DNA from: Arthrobacter sp. Y81
GTDB taxonomy: Bacteria > Actinomycetota > Actinomycetes > Actinomycetales > Micrococcaceae
Reading direction: 5' to 3'
NCBI RefSeq assembly: GCF_002929335.1
Contig: NZ_PJIL01000006.1
Location: forward strand, 1-64,000
Length of the DNA: 64,000 nt
Part shown: one piece after another, positions 8,783-17,444 of the stretch
Layout: each line of letters begins with the position of its first letter
How positions within the stretch are numbered: position 1 is the first letter of the stretch
Made by a program: the position numbers and the translations under genes
Notes under the pieces: model-generated
What the model saw: the letters and a program-made list of their open reading frames with translations, nothing else
What the model was told of the DNA's origin: nothing
Database searches by the model: none

Positions 8783-9240
8783 TGGATGGCCTCCTTTTCA
8801 GTCCGGGCTTCCACGGGCAGGCCGGGCTTTGCCGGACCTGCCACGTAGACGTCGTTGATCTCCACGTTGACCTCGATGACCTGCAGGCCCACGAGCTCTT
8901 CCACGGCGGTATAGACGGCGGCGCGGACCTGGTCCGCCAGGGAGTGTAACGGCGTCCCGTAGACGGCAACGAGGTTGATGTCCACTGCCACCTGCGTCTC
9001 GCCGACTTCCGCGTGGACTCCGGCGGCGTGGTCCGAGCTGCCCACGGCGTCCCGGATGGCTCCGAGGGCACGGGACGGTCCGGTGCCGAGCGAATAGACG
9101 CCCGGCACGGCGCGGGCGGCGATGCCGGCTACCTTGGCAACTGCCGTTTCGGAAATGACGGTACGTCCGGTGCCGGCCGGCAGGGCACTGCCTGGTTCAG
9201 CGTGGGCCCCCGGCGCGGGATGTGGATTCTGGTATTCCAT
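8779..9240 (-). CDS. Asp23/Gls24-family envelope-stress protein
   Basis: A 153-residue member of the Asp23/Gls24 (alkaline shock) family. After a 25-residue hydrophilic tail, the family core is seen: GRTVISETAVAKVAGIAARA, then VDINLVAVYGTPLHSLADQVR and a final VEINDVYV strand. It is the first gene of the five-gene cluster. In Staphylococcus the homologue is an abundant protein at the membrane, bound to AmaP. Regulation cannot be read here, as the 88 bp upstream hold no clear promoter. Confidence 0.9.
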   Translation of the reverse strand: MEYQNPHPAPGAHAEPGSALPAGTGRTVISETAVAKVAGIAARAVPGVYSLGTGPSRALGAIRDAVGSSDHAAGVHAEVGETQVAVDINLVAVYGTPLHSLADQVRAAVYTAVEELVGLQVIEVNVEINDVYVAGPAKPGLPVEARTEKEAIQ

Positions 9241-9328
9241 CAGGCACTCCCCTTCTCTTGAACACCACCCTATCCCTTGGCCGGGGGAAGCGGCTGAACG
9301 CCAGTGGAAATTGCTGAGCCGAAATCCG

Positions 9329-9772
9329 CTACTTGCAGTTGGCGGCGAGCCAGGCCGTAACCGGGGTCATGGCGGCGTCGAACTTTCCGCTCGAGTACAC
9401 CGTCTGGTCGCTCAACCCGGCGACGGCTACATCGTTGAGGTTGGCGAAATCGGCTTTGAGCTCGTCCGGAACCCGTTCGGCGGTTTCGCTGAGCTCAGCC
9501 TTGAGCTGCTCCAGTTCCGCCGTTTTGCCCTGGGCGGCCGAGAGCGGGAACAGTGAGGCGCCGGTGGCCTGCTGGGAGATGGTGGTGCACGCCTCCGCTG
9601 CGGAAGGGAAGTCCCCGTACGGCCCGGAACTCTTGCTGGGTGTCGCCGTTGCCGTGGCGGTTGCGGGAGCGGACGACGACGGCGCGCTGCCGGCTTCGGG
9701 TGCGGAGCATGCGGTGAGTGCCAGTGCGGCAAAGAGGGCGGCTGCGGTCAGAGGGCGTGCAAGGTTTTTCAA
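9329..9772 (-). CDS. small secreted lipoprotein, function unknown
   Basis: A 147-residue protein whose signal peptide ends in the lipobox LTAC (cysteine 22), followed by a Ser/Ala/Thr-rich linker to about residue 55 and a helical domain with two further cysteines, near residue 66 (ACTTI) and at the C-terminus (ANCK), which may form a disulphide. The start codon is TTG with only a weak ribosome site. It lies 88 bp upstream of the Asp23 gene on the same strand. I do not recognise the family. Confidence 0.75.
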   Translation of the reverse strand: MKNLARPLTAAALFAALALTACSAPEAGSAPSSSAPATATATATPSKSSGPYGDFPSAAEACTTISQQATGASLFPLSAAQGKTAELEQLKAELSETAERVPDELKADFANLNDVAVAGLSDQTVYSSGKFDAAMTPVTAWLAANCK

Positions 9773-9985
9773 AAGTCACTTTTCTGGTTGAGATTGCGCC
9801 GCCCGCTCCGTTCCGGCAGCTGGCGGCATTGGCGTTCTGTCCCCGGCGTGCGAGTCTAGCCCGGATGACGTGCGGGATTCCATGCGGGACTGCTGACGCT
9901 TCCCCTTGAACGAGGCAGGCTTCCCGTTTTCGGCCGCAGATGCATCCGTATATAAGAGGTACAAAATAAGAGGCACAAAAAGGAA

Positions 9986-10017
9986 CAGGGGCGTCCGGAT
10001 AATTCCGGACGCCCCTG
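9986..10017 (-). terminator. intrinsic terminator after levansucrase
   Basis: A 14-bp perfect stem (CAGGGGCGTCCGGA and its complement) with a 4-nt loop, followed on the minus strand by a T-rich tract. It lies 31 nt after the levansucrase stop. Confidence 0.85.
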
Positions 10018-10047
10018 CTGCTGCGGGTGTGAAGCTACCCGGCGGTG

Positions 10048-11643
10048 TTACTTGTAGAGACCTTCGCCGCCAACCTTGAGGTTGGTGGGCAGGTAGCCGA
10101 ACGGGCCGAGGCCGTTCTTGCCAAAGCTGCGGTCCACCTGGGACACGCCGTCACGGAAGTTGATCTTCACGGTGGGCGAGAGTGAGCCGCCGCGGACGCC
10201 GTTCACGTTGTCGATGAAGGACTGCACCAGGCCGCCCGGCTGTACGTAGTGCGAGTAGGCCTGGAACTGGCGGCCGTTCTGGTTCGGGGTGGGAGCCTCC
10301 GGGGACTCGGACGGGAGGTTGAGGTCCGTCGGTGAGCCCAGGGCCAGGCCGCTGTTGTTCATCGGCTGGTAGTCGGAACGGACGCCGTCGCCGACGAAGC
10401 CGTAGACACCGTCCGGTCCACGCATGCCGGCTGCGTAGGTGAACTGGTGGCTGATGGTGAACAGGTAGTACTTGTTCTTTCCGCCTTCGTTCTGGATGAA
10501 GATCTGCGGACGCTCAGTCTGGTCGTTCACGCAGTTGGCGGAGAGAACCGGCGGCAGGAAGGACCACTTGGTCAGGTCCTTGTTGTCCGCCACGGCCAGC
10601 CCGACGTTGGCGGTCTGGTAGTAGGCGCCGCTGCTGTTGACCTCGTTGAGGTTCTCGGCGTTGGGGTCGCCCGGCTTGTAGCCCAGGTCCTCGGGCTTGC
10701 ACTCGTATTCGCCGCGCTTACCGCCGGTGTTGCCTTCGAAGACCATGAAGGTCTTGCCCGGGTGGGCCGGGTCCGCGAACGTGTAGGGGTCGCGGAAGGC
10801 GAAGCCCGGGTTCTGTGCCTTGTTCTGGTACATCTTGCCGTCCGGCTCAAGCAGCTTGGTGTGCTGGAAGCCGTCGAACGTGACGCCGTTCTTGTCGGCG
10901 TGGATGTTGCCCAGCGCCTTGGCGATGGCTGCGTCCGGCGCGATGCCGCCGCCGCCGGCGTTCCGCTCGGCCACGTCGTAGAACGTGGTGGCGGTGTAGA
11001 ACACGTTGACGTGGTTGCCCTGCATCAGGCGGGTGGAGCCGGACCATTCGGTGTTGCCGATGGAGGTGTTGTCCAGGAACAGGTGTCCGCCGTAGTTCCA
11101 CTTGTCCTTGGCCGGGTCGGCGTTGGTCTTGCGGAAGAAGTAACCGATCCGGGCGTTCCAGTGGCGCTGGTCGAAACCGTAGCCGGCGTGCCGGTCGGCG
11201 ACCAGGGAGAAGATGACGTCGTAGCCCTTGTAGCTGATCTGGTTGGCGTTCTCGTCAGTCAGGGACCAGGTGTCCCAGACCCAGACGTCGTCATTCATGG
11301 CGGGGAAATCCTCGGGGATTTCCGGCATGGTGACGTCGGGGCTCATGGAGTTCTGGCCGGGCGTCACTGTGGAATCGCTCTGCGCCATGATCTGCTTGGC
11401 GTCGGCGCGGGTCCACTTCGAGGTGAAGTCCGCCGCCGGGTCGTAGGCCTTCTGGCTGTGATCGGTGGGCAGCGGGAAGCCGGGGGTGGGGGCAGGCATC
11501 TGCTCAGCGGCGGGCGGGTCCGCGGGTTCGTTGGCCTGGGCCGACGGAACCGCAAGGAAGGCAGAGGCCGCCACGGCCGCTGCCAGTGCTGCGGCGGCGG
11601 GGCGCCACCGCAGCATCCGGGGTGTGTTGGGGTGCTTGTGCAT
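10048..11643 (-). CDS. secreted levansucrase, GH68
   Basis: A 531-residue exoenzyme that transfers the fructosyl group of sucrose to water, sucrose or a growing levan chain, releasing glucose. The Sec signal peptide covers about residues 1-38 (hydrophobic core AAALAAAVAASAFLA, cleavage after AQA). The GH68 catalytic triad is present: nucleophile D124 in WDTW, transition-state stabiliser D285 in FRDP and acid/base E377 in ERPQ. The ATG at 11643 is chosen because it begins the signal peptide; the open frame extends 27 codons upstream without homology. It stands alone between two terminator-like regions, about 400 bp downstream of the fructanase, and has its own operator at 11899-11912. An inulosucrase cannot be excluded. 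Confidence 0.94.
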   Translation of the reverse strand: MHKHPNTPRMLRWRPAAAALAAAVAASAFLAVPSAQANEPADPPAAEQMPAPTPGFPLPTDHSQKAYDPAADFTSKWTRADAKQIMAQSDSTVTPGQNSMSPDVTMPEIPEDFPAMNDDVWVWDTWSLTDENANQISYKGYDVIFSLVADRHAGYGFDQRHWNARIGYFFRKTNADPAKDKWNYGGHLFLDNTSIGNTEWSGSTRLMQGNHVNVFYTATTFYDVAERNAGGGGIAPDAAIAKALGNIHADKNGVTFDGFQHTKLLEPDGKMYQNKAQNPGFAFRDPYTFADPAHPGKTFMVFEGNTGGKRGEYECKPEDLGYKPGDPNAENLNEVNSSGAYYQTANVGLAVADNKDLTKWSFLPPVLSANCVNDQTERPQIFIQNEGGKNKYYLFTISHQFTYAAGMRGPDGVYGFVGDGVRSDYQPMNNSGLALGSPTDLNLPSESPEAPTPNQNGRQFQAYSHYVQPGGLVQSFIDNVNGVRGGSLSPTVKINFRDGVSQVDRSFGKNGLGPFGYLPTNLKVGGEGLYK

Positions 11644-12039
11644 TTTTTGCTCTTCTCGCGGAGTAAGACCATTCGTGGAAGACGGGCATATGCCCTTTTC
11701 CCGAAACTCCGGCGTTCCCGACAACGCGCAGGCGTCATCGAGGACGCCTTTGTGTCGAGGGGTACGGGGCTTGGGTAGTGCCCCGCGAGGCGACCCGGAA
11801 GATGATCTCTTCCGGCGCCGGTTTCCACGCTAGGCGGGCCGCGGCCTGCTTATCAAACCGTGTTTCGGGCCGCCCAAAACCGAGTTTCGCTCCATTTGTG
11901 CAAGCGCTTACATTGCCCATTGCGCGCGCGTGCCACAGGAAATTTTCCACGTCAAATGTTGCATCTTAAATCAGATTTAGTGTGAAATGTCACCCTCCGG
12001 CCACCAGCGGTTCACCTTCCTCCACGGCTTGGAGCACGC
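11644..12039. other. 396-bp control region of levansucrase
   Basis: No gene is seen here. It holds the long 5' leader of the levansucrase and the LacI-type palindrome at 11899-11912, some 255 bp upstream of the start codon. The last 100 bp, next to the fructanase stop, are relatively AT-rich. I see no certain -10/-35 pair. Confidence 0.6.
11899..11912. promoter_or_regulatory. LacI-type operator upstream of levansucrase
   Basis: The 14-mer TGCAAGCGCTTACA contains the core AAGCGCTT, a perfect palindrome, and differs at one base from the site at 4837-4850. It predicts shared control of levansucrase and the alpha-glucoside divergon by one regulator. Confidence 0.7.
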
Positions 12040-15000
12040 TTATCCGGAGCCTGTCACCAGCACATCCTGATACGCTGCCCGGCCGTCGAACACGTTCAGG
12101 CCCACCCTTCCGGATGCCAGCGAAGCGTCATCGACGGCCAGGATTTCGGCGCCGTCGAGCGTCACGGTCAGCCGCTCCCCCGCGGCCCGGGCCTCCAGGC
12201 TGTAGCTGACGCCGTGGTTCAGCAGCAGCGGGACACTGGCAAGGACGCTGTTGGCGGGATTGAAAACGCCGTCCTGGAGCTTGAAGATCCGCGCCAGCCG
12301 CAGGTTCGGGTCCAGGTTGACGTAATACGCTGTGGAGCCGTCGGCCGAGGCACGCAGGAGCACCGAACCGGCGCCGCCGTAACCGTGGCCGGGCACCTGG
12401 TCGCTGTTACGCATGGCTCCGGCGTAGGGCACACCGCCGAACCGCACGGTCGCCGCCACCCGGACGTCCGAGTAGGTGGCCGCACTCATGGCTGTGGAGT
12501 CTTTGTCGAACATGCCGGCCAGCCCCGCTCCCGTGCTTTCCCAACGGCCGCCTGGAACCATCGAGTAGGAGCCGAGGTTGTGCCTCGCGGTGCCGGTTGC
12601 TGCGGGAAGGACGGCCGACGGCGGCGCTCCGGTGAGGCGCGCGGTGTCCGCCAGCTGGTGGACTTTCGCGGAGACCAGCCTGGCGTTGCCGCCGCTTGTG
12701 CTGAAGGTCAGCCCCGTGGAGGCCGGGTCCGGGAAGACCAGGGTTGTTATGGCTGCCGTGCCGTCTCCGCCGAAGACTTCAACCGAGGATGAATCCACCA
12801 GCGCCCTCAGCTTCACGCGGCGCTCGGTGCCGCCCCCGGAAGCTGCCACGGTTTCGGAACTCCACGCCGTGCTGGAGTTGTCCGCCGCCGCACCCGCGAA
12901 ATATCGGGTGAAGTCCGCCCTGCCGGACTGTCCGCGGTCTAGCGTCATGGTGCCGGCTCCCGTCCCAGCGCCGGTGGCATAGCGGAGCAGCGTTTCCTGG
13001 ACGGTGCCGCCTGCCGGGCCTTTCCGGAGCCCGAAAGTGAAAGCCGAGGCGCCGCCGGAGGAGGGGATCGCCACTTCGGCTTCCAGTTCGAAGGACCGGC
13101 CGGAGGCGGCCGCGAGCGGGTTGGCTGATGTTGGTGTGACGGTGACCTCGGACGCCTGCCACGTGGACGTCCGCAGGCCGGCCAGTTCGGCCACCGGTTC
13201 CTGCCCAAGCCGGAGTCCGGCGCCGGGAACATCCTTCAGGCTGAGCTGCCGCGGGACGCTCAGCTGCCCGTTCCACCGGCCGGTGGGCGGGCTGAAGGCA
13301 TAGTCCCAGTTGCTCATCCAGCCCAGCATGATGCGCCGGCCGTCCGGGACACCGAAGAAGCTCATGGCCGCGTAGTAGTCGCGGCCGGAATCGGCCTGCA
13401 GGACCTGCTCCGGACCGGTGTCCGCGGTGAATGCGGTCCCGTTCCACGTCCCGGTGACGTATTGCGCGGCGGAGCCGTTGGTTGGCCTGACGGCACCCGT
13501 GCTCCACCACAGCACCCAGCGTTTGACGCCGGGCTGTCCTTCCACCGGCAGTTCAAAGAAGTCCGGACATTCCCAGACCCCGCCGCGGACCCAGTCGCCG
13601 TAGCCGAACGCGCTGGTGAACGTCCAGTGGACCAGATCCGTGGACGTGTGGAAGCGCAGGTGGTCGCCGCCGGCCACCACCATGATCCACTTGCCGCCCG
13701 CCGCGTCCCAGGTGACCTTGGGGTCCCGGAAGTCCCAGCCGCCATCCGGACCACCGGGGTTTTCCACGACGGGCGCGGCTTGCACCAGCGCCCAGGTGCG
13801 GCCGTGGTCCTTGCTGTACACGGCGCGCACGGACTGGTTTCCGTTGGCGGCGTCGTGGTTGAAGCTCGTGTAGAACGCCACGAGCCCCTGGCCGCCGTCG
13901 AACAGCCCGCTGGCATTGGTGGCGTCCACCACGGCGGAACCGGACCACGACTCGCCGGCCGCCAGGTGCGGCAACGCGATGGGCAGCTGTGTCCAATGCA
14001 GCAGGTCGGTGCTGACGGCGTGCGCCCAGCGGCCGCGGTCCTGGTGGAAGAGGTGGTATTCGCCGTCGAAATAGACCAGTCCGTTGGGGTCGGAGCTGTT
14101 GCCGGAATTCTGGCTGTAGTGGTATCCGGGCTGGTAGAGGCCGTTCATGTAGCTGGCAACATCGTCTGCCCGGACATTTTGGAAGTAGGCTCCGCCGCCG
14201 CTGACGCGCAGCCCGAAGCCGCTGCCCGTTCCCGTCCCGGCCGGCCCGGAGACGGCCTGGACGCCATTGATCAGGACTGTTGCCTGCGTGCCCCGGACCG
14301 TGAGCTGGACGCGGTTGAACTGGCCCGCGGCAAAGCTGTCCCGCGGAACGGCCCCGCTGGCCAGGACGGATCCCGTGGTGCGGTCTTTCAGGAGCACCGT
14401 TCCTGCGCCGGGGTCCACCCGGAGTTCGGTGCCGCCGGTGCCGTCGGCTGCGCTCCGGACCACGACGGCGGCCGTTGCCGGTGCGGCGACGTCGAGGTCG
14501 AGGGAGGCGACGACGTCGGACGCTGCCGCCGGAACGAAGCGTGCGGCTTCCGTACCGGCCGGCAGGCCGTCCGTTGCGCCGCGGATGCCGCGGGCATCCG
14601 GCTCCCAGCTGCCGGACGAGGTGTGCCAGCCCTGCAGGGACGTGTCGAGGCCCTTGAGGTCCATCCCCTGGAACACGGTGGCGCCGTTGAAGGTGAGCAG
14701 ACCAACGTGGCCGGAGCCGTGCGCGGTGTCAGTAGCCGTGATCACCGGGGCATAGCCGTTCGGGTCCAACAGGTCCGTCTGCCAGCGCACGGCGAGCTGC
14801 CCGCCGTCGGCCGTCACCCGCAGCCGGTACACAGTGTTGACGGTGACGCCCGTGGCGTAGCTGCCGAGGGTGGCGTTGTCCTCGAGCCGGTACAGCCGCA
14901 GCCGGCCCGCGTTGGCGTCCACTTCGGCCGCGTAGCCGGCGGTTCCGGCAGCGTTGGAGCGGAACAGGACTGCACCCACGGCATGCGCCGACGTCACCTG

Positions 15001-15780
15001 GAGGTCGGCGGTGAAGTCCGTGACCTGCGGGGACTGGCCGGTGGCGACGGCCCTGATGTTGGCGCCGCCGGGAGCAGCACCCCGGAAACCGGTGGCGGTG
15101 GCAGTCCAGCCGGAAGCGTCGGCCAGCCAGCCGCTGACGTTGGCGTCGATGGTGCGGACCTGGGGCTGGCTGAAGTTCACTGCGCCGTTGTAGGCGTGGA
15201 GCCCCACATGGCCGTCCTGGTACCGCTGGTCCGAGGTGTCGATCCGGGCCACGCCGTCCACTGCCACGTAGATCCGCGGTCCGTCCACGTGGACGTCCAC
15301 GGAGTAGCTCCGCCCGGTATCCAGCGTGACTGCCGCGGACGGCGCCACATCCTCGCCGGTGGCCAGATCGAAAAGCCGGACCCGGTCAAGGTTCGGATCG
15401 ATGGTGGCCGCGTAGCCGCTGCTGGCATCGGCCGCGCCGCGGAACACCAGCGCTCCCACGGCGTGGGGGCTGCCCGGGTCCACGGACACTTCGGCCGTAT
15501 ACCTCGCGGTCCCGCTGATGCGCTGCTCACTGATGGCAGCGGCGTTCTGGTCCGGCGGGGCGACGGCGGTCTGGCCGCCGCCGGACGTCCGGGTCCAGCT
15601 TCCGCTGACGGGCACCACGTCGGGCATGGGGCTGGTGCTGCTGCCCAGCGTGATGGGCCCTGTTCCCGGAACAGCACGGGCGGGCGGGGCCATCATGGCC
15701 GGGGCCAGAACGGAACCCGCAGCCAGGGTGCCAAGGCCGAGCGCGGCCACGGTAAAACCTGCAACGAACCTTTTGGACAT
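12040..15780 (-). CDS. large secreted multidomain GH32 fructanase (levanase/inulinase type)
   Basis: A 1246-residue secreted enzyme that hydrolyses beta-fructans. A Sec signal peptide (about 1-36, ending ARA) is followed by three similar modules (about 50-205, 210-370, 375-535), then the GH32 five-bladed propeller and its beta-sandwich (about 545-1035), then a fourth module (about 1080-1246). Each module ends with a version of GHVGL-x3-NGA-x-F, a pattern seen in laminin-G/concanavalin-like (DUF1080-like) carbohydrate-binding folds. GH32 residues are all present: nucleophile D564 in SDPNG, D686 in FRDP and acid/base E737 in WECPDF. It follows the cytoplasmic GH32 gene after a strong hairpin. 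Levan is the probable substrate because of the adjacent levansucrase. Confidence 0.92.
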   Translation of the reverse strand: MSKRFVAGFTVAALGLGTLAAGSVLAPAMMAPPARAVPGTGPITLGSSTSPMPDVVPVSGSWTRTSGGGQTAVAPPDQNAAAISEQRISGTARYTAEVSVDPGSPHAVGALVFRGAADASSGYAATIDPNLDRVRLFDLATGEDVAPSAAVTLDTGRSYSVDVHVDGPRIYVAVDGVARIDTSDQRYQDGHVGLHAYNGAVNFSQPQVRTIDANVSGWLADASGWTATATGFRGAAPGGANIRAVATGQSPQVTDFTADLQVTSAHAVGAVLFRSNAAGTAGYAAEVDANAGRLRLYRLEDNATLGSYATGVTVNTVYRLRVTADGGQLAVRWQTDLLDPNGYAPVITATDTAHGSGHVGLLTFNGATVFQGMDLKGLDTSLQGWHTSSGSWEPDARGIRGATDGLPAGTEAARFVPAAASDVVASLDLDVAAPATAAVVVRSAADGTGGTELRVDPGAGTVLLKDRTTGSVLASGAVPRDSFAAGQFNRVQLTVRGTQATVLINGVQAVSGPAGTGTGSGFGLRVSGGGAYFQNVRADDVASYMNGLYQPGYHYSQNSGNSSDPNGLVYFDGEYHLFHQDRGRWAHAVSTDLLHWTQLPIALPHLAAGESWSGSAVVDATNASGLFDGGQGLVAFYTSFNHDAANGNQSVRAVYSKDHGRTWALVQAAPVVENPGGPDGGWDFRDPKVTWDAAGGKWIMVVAGGDHLRFHTSTDLVHWTFTSAFGYGDWVRGGVWECPDFFELPVEGQPGVKRWVLWWSTGAVRPTNGSAAQYVTGTWNGTAFTADTGPEQVLQADSGRDYYAAMSFFGVPDGRRIMLGWMSNWDYAFSPPTGRWNGQLSVPRQLSLKDVPGAGLRLGQEPVAELAGLRTSTWQASEVTVTPTSANPLAAASGRSFELEAEVAIPSSGGASAFTFGLRKGPAGGTVQETLLRYATGAGTGAGTMTLDRGQSGRADFTRYFAGAAADNSSTAWSSETVAASGGGTERRVKLRALVDSSSVEVFGGDGTAAITTLVFPDPASTGLTFSTSGGNARLVSAKVHQLADTARLTGAPPSAVLPAATGTARHNLGSYSMVPGGRWESTGAGLAGMFDKDSTAMSAATYSDVRVAATVRFGGVPYAGAMRNSDQVPGHGYGGAGSVLLRASADGSTAYYVNLDPNLRLARIFKLQDGVFNPANSVLASVPLLLNHGVSYSLEARAAGERLTVTLDGAEILAVDDASLASGRVGLNVFDGRAAYQDVLVTGSG

Positions 15781-15830
15781 TCAGATCGCCTTTGATCTTG
15801 GAAAATGCTCAGGATGGGGGTGTTTTAGGG

Positions 15831-15897
15831 CCATCGATTGCTCCGTAACGGCCCTTATGAAGCCCCAAAAGGGCCGTTACGGAGCAACCGACGATGG
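15831..15897. repeat. long perfect hairpin between the two GH32 genes
   Basis: A 19-bp perfect inverted repeat (15838-15856 and 15869-15887, beginning TTGCTCCGTAACGG) with a 12-nt loop is extended by an outer 6-bp pair CCATCG/CGATGG after a small bulge. There is no T run on either strand, so it is not a standard terminator. It fills most of the 122 bp between the stop of the cytoplasmic GH32 gene and the start of the secreted fructanase, and could protect or process the mRNA. Confidence 0.85.
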
Positions 15898-15902
15898 CAG
15901 GG

Positions 15903-17444
15903 CTAGGGGAACAACGGGCGCGGGCCGCCGAAGACTCCCTCCATGCGCCAGGCGTCCAGCTGCTGCAGCCGGACCGTTCCAGCCGCCGACAGCCGGACGG
16001 CCTCCCCGCCGAGGGTTGGATACGCCCGGGCCGTCAGCGGCTTCCCGTTGGCGAAGATCTCCAGCGCCGAGCGGTCCACCAGGACACGCAGGTGCAGCTT
16101 GCCGCCGGGCAAATGCACCGGGCCGGATTTCTCCTCGGCATCCACGGTCCGGTCCAGGCTGCTGTGCTCGCGGTCCAGGAGCACATAGGACTGCGGGAAG
16201 CCGCCGCTGCCGACGTCGTATCCGACCTCGATGACTGTTTCCTCGGCCCCGGTAGCCAGGATCCCCAGCCGGAAGACACTCCCGGGCTCCATTTCGAGGT
16301 CCAGTTCAAGGTCCAGCTGGTGTCCCGCAACTCCGGCGAGCACCTCGCTCGCGCCAACGGTGCGGGGACCGATCCGGACATGGTCACGCCGCAGCGACGC
16401 CACCTCAGGCACCGGCGCGAAAGACAGTTCCCCGTCCGGGTCGAGGGTGGCCACCCGGGGCAGGCTCATCACGCCCGACCAGCCGGCCTCCACCATGGCG
16501 GCCTCCGTCCGGCCCTCCTGCAGCCAACCGAACATGACCCGGCGGCCGGATCCGTCGGCAAAGGACTGCGGGGCGTAGAAGTAGCGTCCGCCGTAGTCGA
16601 GCCGGTGAAGTTCCCGGGGCGTGTACGAATCCCCGGCGTAGCGGCCCGTCCAGTAGAGCGGGTGGCGGGTGTCGCCGTCGTGCCAGGCTGAGAAGACGAA
16701 CACGTCGGTGCCGGGTGTCCGGTCACCCAAAGCGCCGGCCCCCAGGGTCCCCCCGCCCGCGCGGAACAGGTCCACGCACTCCCACATGGTGCCCTGCCAG
16801 TCCGCGGCTGCCTGGTCGCCGGAGGCGGCATCGCCGATGAACAGCGGACCGATGTACTCCCAGCGGCGGAGGTCGGCGGACTCATACAGGAAGGCCGTGC
16901 CCCCGCGGCCGCGGATTCCGGATCCCACGAGCTGGCGCCAGACTGTGCCCTGCCGCCAGACGCAGTGGTCACGGTAGGCGGTGATGTCCACACCGGCCGG
17001 CGGCGCCGGAATCACCGGGTTTTCGGGTGCTTTGGTCCAGGCCAGGAGGTCCGGCGAGCCGACCGCCACGCAGGGCAGTTCGCGCTCCCCGAGCCGGCCG
17101 GAGTACACCAGGGTGGGCGTGCCGCCGTCGTTCACCAGCACACCGGACCAGCAGCCGTCGGCGTCCGGCCCGTCGGAAGGCTCCAACGCCACGGGTTGGT
17201 CGGCCCAGTTGACCAGGTCCGGGCTGGTGGCGTGGCCCCACAGGATGCGGTGGTGGAAGGCGCCCTCCGGGTTGTACTGGTAGAAGAGGTGGTAGGTTCC
17301 GTTCCACTGGCTCACGCCGTTGGGATCGTTGAGCCAGCCTGCGGGTGAGACGAAGTGGAAGCGCGGCCGGTGCGGGTCTGCCTCGGCCCGTGCCACGAGC
17401 TCATCCCGTGGCACGGTGGCCAGGGGGTGGGTCAGTTCGGTCAT
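15903..17444 (-). CDS. cytoplasmic GH32 beta-fructosidase
   Basis: A 513-residue beta-fructofuranosidase without signal peptide, so it acts inside the cell on sucrose or imported fructo-oligosaccharides. The nucleophile is D40 in NDPNG, and the acid/base glutamate lies in WECVDLF. The usual RDP motif is RDH here (in YRDHCVW), keeping the essential aspartate. I chose the ATG at 17444, which overlaps the stop of the upstream ATPase gene as ATGA; the open frame extends further but would run deep into that gene. This overlap couples it to a dipeptide-type importer, which suggests the importer carries its substrate. Confidence 0.94.
   Translation of the reverse strand: MTELTHPLATVPRDELVARAEADPHRPRFHFVSPAGWLNDPNGVSQWNGTYHLFYQYNPEGAFHHRILWGHATSPDLVNWADQPVALEPSDGPDADGCWSGVLVNDGGTPTLVYSGRLGERELPCVAVGSPDLLAWTKAPENPVIPAPPAGVDITAYRDHCVWRQGTVWRQLVGSGIRGRGGTAFLYESADLRRWEYIGPLFIGDAASGDQAAADWQGTMWECVDLFRAGGGTLGAGALGDRTPGTDVFVFSAWHDGDTRHPLYWTGRYAGDSYTPRELHRLDYGGRYFYAPQSFADGSGRRVMFGWLQEGRTEAAMVEAGWSGVMSLPRVATLDPDGELSFAPVPEVASLRRDHVRIGPRTVGASEVLAGVAGHQLDLELDLEMEPGSVFRLGILATGAEETVIEVGYDVGSGGFPQSYVLLDREHSSLDRTVDAEEKSGPVHLPGGKLHLRVLVDRSALEIFANGKPLTARAYPTLGGEAVRLSAAGTVRLQQLDAWRMEGVFGGPRPLFP

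Noticed and set aside
11644..11724. Extended N-terminus of levansucrase
   Set aside because: The 27 extra codons put charged residues in front of the signal peptide, which begins at the ATG at 11643.
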